Source of the DNA: Treponema sp.
Lineage (GTDB): Bacteria > Spirochaetota > Spirochaetia > Treponematales > Breznakiellaceae
Length of the DNA stretch: 13,105 nucleotides
Assembly (NCBI GenBank): GCA_031269405.1
Contig: JAISZE010000137.1
Coordinates: 1 to 13,105 of the forward strand
Direction of reading: 5' to 3'
Position numbers and translations under genes: made by a program. Of the stretch, positions 1-6,394 are shown one piece after another. The notes below the pieces were generated by a model, which was not told the origin of the DNA, made no database searches, and saw nothing but the letters and a program-made list of their open reading frames with translations. Position 1 is the first letter of the stretch. Every line of letters starts with the position of its first letter.

Positions 1-740
1 GAGAGGGTGGACATAGAAGCCTGGATATTTACAACCAGTTGGCGTATATAGGTCTGCAGCGGGTAGTGTTTTTCGCTGGTAGTCAGTACCAGGCCCTGGA
101 AGAATTCGTTCCAGTGATAGACGCTGGTAAAGAGCACGATGGTGGCGATAACCGGTATGGAACAGGGGACTACCACCATAAAGAGGATCTTCCAGGGCCC
201 GGCGCCGTCAATCACCGCCGCTTCTTCAAGGTCTGCGGGAATGGAGCGGAAAAAGTTCACCATCAGGATCAGATTAAACACCGGAAGGCTCCCTGAAAGC
301 ACCAACCCCCAAATGGAATCTATCAGGCGGTAATTCTTCACCGTAATATACCACGGGATGGTTCCGCCGTTAAAAAGCATGCAGAAAATAACGGCCCACA
401 TTATGGCGCCTCTGGGCTTAAAGTCTTTTTTTGGCTTTGCCATAGGGTATGCCATGAGAATAAGCACGAAAAGAGTAATTGCCGTTCCAAGAACCGTGCG
501 CTGAATGGAGATCCAGAAGGAGTTGAAGAAGGTAATATCCCTCAGGATCTCTTTGTATGACTGGAGGGAAAACCCTATGGGATAAAAAGTGACAAGCCCG
601 GCGTTGGCTGCTGTTTTTTCCGATATCGAAAGACACAGGGCGTACCAAATCGGGTACAGGCAGAGCAGCGCCAGGATGCCCATCAGGAACAGGTTGAACA
701 AATTGAAAGCATGCCCGCTTAAGGATTTATCTTGAATCAT
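1..740 (-). CDS. Carbohydrate ABC transporter permease, YtcP/LplC type (3' end outside window)
   Basis: Inner-membrane permease of a binding-protein-dependent sugar importer, the second permease partner of the LplB-type protein encoded just upstream. From the ATG at 740 the frame is open to the window edge (246 codons, no stop), so the C-terminus is missing; full family members are about 290-300 residues. It begins MIQDKSLSGHAFN and continues into a hydrophobic segment at about residues 13-40. The EAA loop that docks the ATPase is visible at residues 172-180 (EEAAVIDGAG), as expected for this family. The start is supported by AGGAGG at 746-751, five bases upstream, which overlaps the stop codon of the preceding permease gene and implies coupled translation. 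The sugar cannot be deduced; no ATPase gene is in the window, so a shared MsmK-type ATPase encoded elsewhere is likely (inference). Confidence 0.9.
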   Translation of the reverse strand, partial: MIQDKSLSGHAFNLFNLFLMGILALLCLYPIWYALCLSISEKTAANAGLVTFYPIGFSLQSYKEILRDITFFNSFWISIQRTVLGTAITLFVLILMAYPMAKPKKDFKPRGAIMWAVIFCMLFNGGTIPWYITVKNYRLIDSIWGLVLSGSLPVFNLILMVNFFRSIPADLEEAAVIDGAGPWKILFMVVVPCSIPVIATIVLFTSVYHWNEFFQGLVLTTSEKHYPLQTYIRQLVVNIQASMSTL

Positions 741-749
741 AGCGGCCTC

Positions 750-1643
750 CTAAAATACCCGGTAATCGGCAAACTTATATGCCATAAAATACGAGGTTAC
801 AATAAGTACAAAACTTATTACCGACTTTAAAAGACCTGCGGCAGTTCCCAGGGAAAACTGGAGGTTAACAAGCCCTATGCGGTATACCCAGGTGTCTATG
901 ATGTCCCCTGTGGAATAGACCATGGGGTTGTAGAGATTGTAAATCTGATCAAAACCGGCGTTAAGCACATTCCCCAGGCCCAGGACGCCGATGACCACTA
1001 CGGTGCTTATGATGCCCGGCAGCGTAACATGCCGCGCCGAGCGCAGGCGTCCGGCCCCGTCGATAGCCGCCGCTTCGTACAGGTTGGGGTTTATCCCTGT
1101 CAGCGCCGCCAGGAATATGACGGCGTTATAACCGAATTCCTTCCAGACTTCGGTCCAGACAGCGATGGATCTAAAAACAGAAGAATCACTCATCCAGACT
1201 TTGGGTTCAATGCCAAACAGTCCCAAGACCGTATTGACCACCCCCCGGTACGCGAAGATATTCAGTACCACGCTGGCAAGTATAACCCATGATATAAAGT
1301 GAGGCAGATACACGATGGTCTGGACCATTTTCTTAAACCCTTTCAGGCGTACCTCGTTGAGCAAGAGGGCGAAAACCAGGGGAACAATAAGATTCAGGAT
1401 CATCTTGCCGGCGGCTATGACCAGGGTGTTAACCGTGACCTGAACGGAATCGCCCAGCATAAACAGGTATTCAAAATTATCAAGTCCTATCCATTTGGAA
1501 CGAAAAAACCCCTTTGAAGGGTTGAAATCCTGAAAGGCCATGACAATCCCGTACATCGGAACAAAGCTGAACAGAAAGAGCCAGGCCAGGCCCGGCAGAA
1601 CCATGAACCAGTAATTGAATTGAAGGACGGTTCGTCTTTTCAT
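750..1643 (-). CDS. Carbohydrate ABC transporter permease, LplB type
   Basis: First permease of the sugar importer, 297 residues, full length for the LplB family (about 290-320). The N-terminus (MKRRTVLQFNYWFMVLPGLA) leads into the first membrane helix at about residues 11-36; further hydrophobic stretches lie near 69-95, 108-130, 165-180, 205-225 and 268-290. The EAA motif that contacts the ATPase is at residues 180-188 (EAAAIDGAG), followed by the usual LPG at 198-200. The gene lies between the binding lipoprotein gene (64 bases upstream, with a hairpin between) and the YtcP-type permease (9 bases downstream). The ATG at 1643 is preceded by AAAGAGG about ten bases upstream. LplB/YtcP pairs typically import oligosaccharides or their derivatives; the actual substrate is not visible here. 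Confidence 0.93.
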   Translation of the reverse strand: MKRRTVLQFNYWFMVLPGLAWLFLFSFVPMYGIVMAFQDFNPSKGFFRSKWIGLDNFEYLFMLGDSVQVTVNTLVIAAGKMILNLIVPLVFALLLNEVRLKGFKKMVQTIVYLPHFISWVILASVVLNIFAYRGVVNTVLGLFGIEPKVWMSDSSVFRSIAVWTEVWKEFGYNAVIFLAALTGINPNLYEAAAIDGAGRLRSARHVTLPGIISTVVVIGVLGLGNVLNAGFDQIYNLYNPMVYSTGDIIDTWVYRIGLVNLQFSLGTAAGLLKSVISFVLIVTSYFMAYKFADYRVF

Positions 1644-1666
1644 CTGACACAGACCTCTTTAACCGG

Positions 1667-1696
1667 AAAGAGGCCCGCATAAACGCGGGTCCCTTT
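1667..1696 (-). terminator. Intercistronic hairpin between binding-protein and permease genes
   Basis: On the minus strand a 12-nt arm (AAAGGGACCCGC), a 6-nt loop and a 12-nt arm (GCGGGCCTCTTT) form a stem with one A-C mismatch and one G-T pair. It starts 11 bases past the stop codon of the binding lipoprotein gene and ends before the SD of the LplB-type permease. There is no clear U tract after it, so it is more likely an mRNA-stabilising or attenuating structure than a full terminator. Such hairpins are common between abundant binding proteins and scarcer permeases. Confidence 0.5.
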
Positions 1697-1707
1697 TTGA
1701 CACGGTT

Positions 1708-3420
1708 TCATTTTTTTAAAAATTCCTTCGCTACACTGTCAAGTACGCCCTGTCCGCCCTGAACCATCCAGTCTGAAGCGAATTTGTCAAAGGCGCTTAC
1801 CGGGAGCTGGCCGGTAATGATCTTCATGACGGCTTCCTGTTCCATCTTAAACAGGTTGGACCAGCGCTGTTCAAGCACATCGGTAAGAACATAGTTCACG
1901 CTGAAGACTTCCTTGTCAGGCTTGAAAACCGAGACCGGCCTGGCGCCTACCATTATCGAGAATATACGCTGGAAATCGCCGAAGTTCACGTTCTGATCGA
2001 AGTCCCTGATGCTAAGATCCCGGTCCGGCTGGTAACCGGGGATAATGGGCGTTACAATCTGAACGTCTTTCCACAGGAGTTTATACGGCGAAGAACGATC
2101 GTTGTAGTCCTCATGTTTTGCCTCTTTCATGAGGATCTTTTGCAGCGCTTTGTAGGTGACCGCAAGATCGTCAGCAGGAGCCAGAACGGTGCGCAAAGGG
2201 ATCCAGGCGTCGCTTACGCTTTTGTCGATCATGCCTTCCATCGGACCTTCGGCGTTGTAGGTAATGATAACCGCCGCTGCGGTATCAGGAGAGGCCCGCC
2301 GGGATATCATCAAAGCCGCGGTACTGGGGGCTTTTTGGGAAACATTCCATTTCCCGTTGTCCGAATAAACAGGATACGCCTGCCAGTCCGCCTTGGGGTT
2401 GTTCTTGAAGGAATCGCCGTTGCCGTAACCGATGGCCCACCAGGGGCCGAAGAACATCCCCGCGTAATTGGCGTTGACCAGTTCGCCGGTGCGGTCTCTG
2501 GCGCCCACTTCAGGATCAATAAGACCGTCTTTGTACCACCTCGCAAGGCGCTCCAGGGCGGGTTTCATGTTGGGATTCAGGGAACCGTAGGAAACAGTCC
2601 CGTCTCCGTTGTCCAGGAAATAGCCCGGGTACACGTCATAGGCGTTGAACACCGGATCGAAGGTCTTGTCGTTGCTCAGGGACTCGATAAAGTTACGGTA
2701 GGGCTTCCCGTTCTTGTCTGGCCCGGCAATGGGGACCGTGGCGGTTCCCGCAGGGGCGTTTTTCTTGAATACCCTGGCGGCGTTTTCAATGTCATCCAGG
2801 GTCCTGGGAACAGGAAGCTTGTACTGGTCAAGCCAGTTCTTCTGGATACACATAATCGTAACGCCGTCGTCCATTACCGAGGCGTTAGGCAGGGCTATCA
2901 TTCTCCCTTCATAGGACGCCGTTTCGACAGCCTTGCCCTGGAAGGTATCCAGTATGTCTTTTACCTGGTTGGAAGCGTACTGCTGGTAAAGGCCGGTAAT
3001 ATCGTAAAGCTGTCCCGCTTTTGCCGCTTTGAGCACGTAGTTGTAGTTTGGCGCTATAAGCGCGTCAGGAAGGGTGTCGCTTGCGATGCAGAGGGACACC
3101 TTCTGGTTGTAGTCCTCACCTGAAGCGGCAGTCCAGTCAACAATAATGTTGATGTTGTGTTTGTCCAGATAATACCGGGTGTACTGGTTGCTGCCTGCCG
3201 TATCCCCTTTGGGAAGGGTCGTATCCAGGGGATTCACGGCGTGCCCGATATGAACATCCACCGGCCTGGTGAATTTGCTGAACGCAAGATCATCGCCGGT
3301 GAGACCCTGGGGCGACAGGGCGGGCTTTCCGGAACCTGCTGCCGGCTGAGCTCCGCTTCCTGTGCAGGACAGGGCTGCGGCGGCTGTTAAAAGAACAAAA
3401 TACACAAAAACTTTTTTCAT
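1708..3420 (-). CDS. Extracellular sugar-binding lipoprotein (LplA-like, solute-binding protein family 1)
   Basis: Substrate-binding component of the ABC importer, 570 residues from the ATG at 3420. The frame could start four codons earlier at a TTG (3432), but that codon lies within and just upstream of the SD (GGAGG at 3426-3430), which sits five bases before the ATG, so the ATG is chosen. The signal peptide MKKVFVYFVLLTAAAALSC ends in a relaxed spirochaete-type lipobox with Cys19 as the likely lipidation site. A Gly/Ala/Pro-rich linker follows and then a mature domain of about 545 residues, the usual size for LplA-like proteins, which are much longer than MalE. It is first in its operon, followed by two permease genes. 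Three 21-bp tandem repeats upstream probably bind its regulator. Assignment to the family is firm; the ligand is unknown. Confidence 0.9.
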   Translation of the reverse strand: MKKVFVYFVLLTAAAALSCTGSGAQPAAGSGKPALSPQGLTGDDLAFSKFTRPVDVHIGHAVNPLDTTLPKGDTAGSNQYTRYYLDKHNINIIVDWTAASGEDYNQKVSLCIASDTLPDALIAPNYNYVLKAAKAGQLYDITGLYQQYASNQVKDILDTFQGKAVETASYEGRMIALPNASVMDDGVTIMCIQKNWLDQYKLPVPRTLDDIENAARVFKKNAPAGTATVPIAGPDKNGKPYRNFIESLSNDKTFDPVFNAYDVYPGYFLDNGDGTVSYGSLNPNMKPALERLARWYKDGLIDPEVGARDRTGELVNANYAGMFFGPWWAIGYGNGDSFKNNPKADWQAYPVYSDNGKWNVSQKAPSTAALMISRRASPDTAAAVIITYNAEGPMEGMIDKSVSDAWIPLRTVLAPADDLAVTYKALQKILMKEAKHEDYNDRSSPYKLLWKDVQIVTPIIPGYQPDRDLSIRDFDQNVNFGDFQRIFSIMVGARPVSVFKPDKEVFSVNYVLTDVLEQRWSNLFKMEQEAVMKIITGQLPVSAFDKFASDWMVQGGQGVLDSVAKEFLKK

Positions 3421-3451
3421 AGTTTCCTCCAAACCGTATTTTTATTAAAAA

Positions 3452-3514
3452 TGAAGCATGTTGTATCAGAAATAAAGTATTTTGTCTTAGAAACGCTGTA
3501 TTTTGTTCTGAATA
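3452..3514. repeat. Three tandem 21-bp direct repeats upstream of the sugar-binding lipoprotein gene
   Basis: Units lie at 3452-3472, 3473-3493 and 3494-3514 with no spacer. On the plus strand, units 1 and 2 match at 16 of 21 positions. Units 2 and 3 match at 12 of 21 and share an uninterrupted GTATTTTGT core; unit 1 has CATGTTGT at the same place. The period of exactly two helical turns puts the same face of each repeat on one side of the DNA. The block ends about 30 bases before the lipoprotein ATG, where an activator would act. AraC-type regulators bind direct repeats with this period, and Lpl-type operons are often controlled by YesN-like AraC response regulators, so an activator site is the best reading (inference). 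Confidence 0.6.
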
Positions 3515-3592
3515 ATGAAGAAACCCTTGCTGTTAACGCGGCGGTTCCGTGCCTTATTGCGGCAAAGCGGCTGGGCATGGTAATCTCCGCTT

Positions 3593-4207
3593 ATGAGTCT
3601 CTTTTGCCTTCTGTGGATGCCCCTTTTTTACCTGTTCCGGCGTACCTTGACGCCTGAGGATTCCGGCGCCGGCGGGGTATGGGCCCTTCTTTTGGGGAGC
3701 GTTGCCGCTATCATTCAGTTTTTCCTTGGGGATCTGATAAAGCCCGGGGGATTTGGCCTTTCCCGCTGGGTAAGCGCCTGTATCGACATTGTCGCCTTTC
3801 CGGCTGTTCTGCCCCTGCTGGTCTGTTTCCTTTTTCTTGCCTTTAAGGTAGTGTCAGGCCCCATAGACTTCGCCAATTTCGCCCTGCTCTGGTTCATCCC
3901 GGGAGCGGCTGTCAGGGCGGTAAGCTGGAGCGCCGGTAACGGCCCTGCCTTCCTCGTGCTGGTCCCTCTGCTCTGGACCGCCGTTGCCCTGGGGGTCTCT
4001 TTCTTCATCAATCTCTTTCTGGAACATTTCCGCTGGTATGTAATCATCCCTTCCGGGCTCTGTATCCTGGCCCTGCCCTTTGCCGCGGCTACCTCCTGGT
4101 GGGCCTTTTACTCCCAGCGGTTTTTGCAGGGCTCCCTCTTCCTTGCCGCAGCGGCGCTGCCTTTGTTTGTTTCGGTGATTCTGTCGTGGGTAAAGCTAAG
4201 GCGTTAA
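3593..4207 (+). CDS. Polytopic membrane protein of unknown function
   Basis: Predicted inner-membrane protein of 204 residues. I do not recognise a named family. Hydrophobic segments lie at about residues 1-16, 29-49, 60-86, 92-110, 118-142, 148-172 and 178-200, giving six or seven helices. Trp, Phe and Leu are abundant, the loops are short, and a basic tail (KLRR) ends the protein. There is no signal peptide, nucleotide-binding motif or catalytic signature. An in-frame stop at 3581-3583 limits the start to the ATG at 3593, which has no good SD; an internal start at Met9 is possible. It is divergent from the sugar-binding lipoprotein gene and convergent with the metallo-hydrolase gene, so it is probably monocistronic. 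The unbroken hydrophobic pattern makes a real gene likely despite the weak start. Confidence 0.7.
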   Translation: MSLFCLLWMPLFYLFRRTLTPEDSGAGGVWALLLGSVAAIIQFFLGDLIKPGGFGLSRWVSACIDIVAFPAVLPLLVCFLFLAFKVVSGPIDFANFALLWFIPGAAVRAVSWSAGNGPAFLVLVPLLWTAVALGVSFFINLFLEHFRWYVIIPSGLCILALPFAAATSWWAFYSQRFLQGSLFLAAAALPLFVSVILSWVKLRR

Positions 4208-4238
4208 TGCGGAACTATCACCGCCTCTTCATAACCGG

Positions 4239-5060
4239 CTAGAGTACGGCTTCCAATCCGTCATAAGCGGCGATAAATCCTTCTTTTGCCGCTTCCTGCG
4301 AGAGCAGGTCATGGTTCAGGCCCCCGTTGTGCGAAAAATGGTTGGCTATGAAAACCGTATTTTTGTCAGCCGCCCCTGTGGAGATAAGGCGTCTGCGTAC
4401 TTCGATGTTGTCAGGAATGCCCATGTGGTTGGTTCCTTCTTTCCCGGTCATCGCCGTGCAGTCAAGGCTCACCATATTGAAACGGAGCCCTGCTTTGGCG
4501 ATATAGTCCCACACCGGGTCAGGGAAAATACCCGTGTCATGGGCATAGAGCAGGGCCTTCCCCTCATGCTCTATGGCGTAGAAAAGACATTCCTCGTTGC
4601 GGTCATGAAGGGCCGGGAAAGGGATAACCTTGTACCCCGAAAGATCCAGGGGTTCAAAAGGACGGGCGCGGGTAAACCGCAGATACGGAGCCTGAGGCCC
4701 GTTTTCTATATGCTTCATCAGCGCTGCCTCTACAGCACTGTTGCCATAAATATTCAGGGTATTAAGGGGAGAAGTGATAAAGTCAGGCCGGCGCAGTTCG
4801 AATTCAGCAGGTGAAAAATGATCCATGTGCGAATGGGTTACCAGTACGTGCCGTATTCCGGGAAAATAAAAATCATACGCCAGGTAATGAGCGTAGGTAT
4901 CAGGGGGGAAATCGATCAGCATGAACCCATCCAAAAGAGCCTGGCTCCTGGTGCGGATGTTCTTCCCCCGCTTTTTCCGTGCTTCTTCACAGACAGCGCA
5001 GCCGCAGAAAATGGCTGGTATGCCTTCTGCCGCGCCGGTTCCAAGATACTGTAATCTCAT
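4239..5060 (-). CDS. Metallo-beta-lactamase-fold hydrolase, PhnP-like
   Basis: Cytosolic metal-dependent hydrolase of 273 residues. The metal-binding signature THSHMDH is at residues 75-81, with further candidate ligands at His152, His174-Asp175 (HDTG), His212 and the His241/His244 pair (NHFSH). The N-terminus has LGTGAAEGIP followed by Cys19, Cys21 and Cys24, the extra cysteine site typical of the PhnP branch, which cleaves cyclic or phosphodiester bonds. The ATG at 5060 is supported by AGGGGG four bases upstream. It is the last gene of the nrd strand, 85 bases after nrdG, so it may be read through from that operon or have its own weak promoter. No phosphonate genes are nearby, so a phosphodiesterase role is likely but the substrate is unknown. 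Confidence 0.85.
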   Translation of the reverse strand: MRLQYLGTGAAEGIPAIFCGCAVCEEARKKRGKNIRTRSQALLDGFMLIDFPPDTYAHYLAYDFYFPGIRHVLVTHSHMDHFSPAEFELRRPDFITSPLNTLNIYGNSAVEAALMKHIENGPQAPYLRFTRARPFEPLDLSGYKVIPFPALHDRNEECLFYAIEHEGKALLYAHDTGIFPDPVWDYIAKAGLRFNMVSLDCTAMTGKEGTNHMGIPDNIEVRRRLISTGAADKNTVFIANHFSHNGGLNHDLLSQEAAKEGFIAAYDGLEAVL

Positions 5061-5145
5061 GTTTCCCCCTGGGTTCTAAAAAGACACCTTTATCCTCTAT
5101 CATCAGGAAAAAGGGGAGCAATGACAAGGGCGCCGGACAAGCAGA

Positions 5146-5862
5146 CTACAAGCATACCCCGTTCTTCCCCATGCCGCAGGCGGCGGCGGCCAGGGCCTTT
5201 ACCGTTCCGGCATCTGGCGGATCGTATCCATCCCAGGCCGGGTCAAGGCAGTTCCCGGGCCTGAAGGGGCGGAAATACCAGGGCGCGTCGTCAACCAGAG
5301 GGGCAAGGGCCTCAATATCCGCAGTACCGAAAAAATCTTCCGGCAGCGCCAGGCTGCGGTATTCGTGGGCGATACCCGAAGAACAGAGCAAAGCGGCGCT
5401 TTCCCTGAGCTTTTCACCTGGGCCGGCTGTAGTATCCCGGAAGAAAGACGGCAAAAGCCCGCGGTAACGATCAGGGGCAAGTTTTAAATCTAGAGCAATA
5501 TAATCGGGGCTGGTTTCTTTCGCTGAAAACAACCGTTCCAGCATGCGGGGATACATGCCGTTAGTATCCAGCTTAACAGGAAGGCCCAGGGCTTTAATCC
5601 GTCTGACAAGCTCAGGCAGCCCGTCCCAAGCCGAAGGCTCCCCGCCGCTTAGCACCAGGCCGCCTAAAACCCGGCGCCGTTCTGTTATAAGGGAAAGGCC
5701 TCTGCTGACGCAGGTTAACCCCGCCTTGTCCGTTTCCAGCACTAGTTCCCGGTTCTGGCACCACGGGCAGCGCAGGCAACAGGAGGGAAAGAAAAAAACA
5801 GACGCCACCTTCCCCGGGAAATCAATGAGGCTGGTTTTTCTGAGCGCGATCCGGGCCTGCAA
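5146..5862 (-). CDS. nrdG: Anaerobic ribonucleotide reductase activating protein (radical SAM, NrdG)
   Basis: Radical S-adenosylmethionine enzyme of 238 residues that would generate the glycyl radical of class III ribonucleotide reductase. The 4Fe-4S motif is Cys28-x3-Cys32-x2-Cys35 (CLRCPWC), preceded by the family hallmark TSLIDFPGK at residues 10-18. SGGEP at 72-76 is the SAM-contacting motif, and KLDTNG follows at about 96-101. The length fits the longer NrdG2-type activases rather than the 154-residue E. coli NrdG. The start is a TTG at 5862, because an in-frame stop lies directly upstream at 5863-5865; only a weak GGGG precedes it. It is 16 bases downstream of the small glycyl-radical/redoxin gene and in the nrdR-nrdD operon, which fixes the likely partner. 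Confidence 0.9.
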   Translation of the reverse strand: MQARIALRKTSLIDFPGKVASVFFFPSCCLRCPWCQNRELVLETDKAGLTCVSRGLSLITERRRVLGGLVLSGGEPSAWDGLPELVRRIKALGLPVKLDTNGMYPRMLERLFSAKETSPDYIALDLKLAPDRYRGLLPSFFRDTTAGPGEKLRESAALLCSSGIAHEYRSLALPEDFFGTADIEALAPLVDDAPWYFRPFRPGNCLDPAWDGYDPPDAGTVKALAAAACGMGKNGVCL

Positions 5863-5878
5863 TTACCGCAGCCCCGGA

Positions 5879-6394
5879 CTAAACCGCCGCCAGCTTGTCC
5901 AGGGCGGCGATGCTCCTGCTGTCAAGGGCCCGCTCTATTTCCAGGCCTTCGCGGTTAAAAAGGATCGCTGTAGGGGTGGCGTAGACCTGGTGGCGCGCCG
6001 CTTCAGCCATACCGTCTGCGGTATCGGCGTTCACCAGGTCTACGGGGATACCCAGCTGTCCCGCAGCGGCCTTGGCGGAAGGGCAAGCGGGGCACCCGGA
6101 CCGCACAAAGAGGAGAAGCCGGGGATGTTCCTCTTTTGCAGCCAGGGCAGGGGCCCCGGATTCATCAGGGCTCCTGGCGGAAACAACTGCGGAAAAGGAC
6201 ACGGACGGTTCCGCCGCGCCGGGCCGGAAAAGCTTCCGTTCCCCGTATTCCTCGCGTTTCCCCTTGTTCCAGTTGCGTACCGAACGGTAATACCCGACAA
6301 TACGGCTGTACACTTCCGTCGGCGTCCCTTCCACGTGAGAAAGGGCCTCCCTCGCCGCCGCCAAATCTCTGTCAATTGCCTCAAGTGTTCTCAT
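5879..6394 (-). CDS. Detached NrdD glycyl-radical domain fused to a thioredoxin-like domain
   Basis: A 171-residue protein in two parts. Residues 24-56 (TPTEVYSRIVGYYRSVRN onward to NWNKGKREEY) match the extreme C-terminus of class III ribonucleotide reductases, with RIVGYY the glycyl-radical site and Gly34 the predicted radical residue. After a low-complexity linker at about 57-88, residues 90-171 form a redoxin domain with CPAC at 101-104 and the cis-proline loop ATPT at 139-142. The gene overlaps nrdD by 4 nt (ATGA) and has its own AGGAGGT at 6404-6410, nine bases before the ATG. Since NrdD itself lacks this motif, the protein probably docks onto NrdD, carries the radical made by NrdG, and may also supply reducing thiols. 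Domain calls are strong; the trans-complementing role is inference. The alternative is a frameshift-joined single NrdD. Confidence 0.8.
   Translation of the reverse strand: MRTLEAIDRDLAAAREALSHVEGTPTEVYSRIVGYYRSVRNWNKGKREEYGERKLFRPGAAEPSVSFSAVVSARSPDESGAPALAAKEEHPRLLLFVRSGCPACPSAKAAAGQLGIPVDLVNADTADGMAEAARHQVYATPTAILFNREGLEIERALDSRSIAALDKLAAV

Noticed and set aside
646..740. The 418-648 minus-strand frame as a separate gene within the YtcP-type permease region
   Set aside because: The continuous permease frame from 740 to the window edge carries the EAA motif and explains the region.
2113..3123. 336-codon plus-strand open frame opposite the sugar-binding lipoprotein gene
   Set aside because: It lies wholly antisense to a confidently identified gene, has no protein-family features, and is explained by the codon bias of the opposite strand.
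4208..4238. Bidirectional terminator between the convergent membrane-protein and hydrolase genes
   Set aside because: Only a 4-bp stem (GCGG/CCGC) without a T tract is visible, too weak to call.
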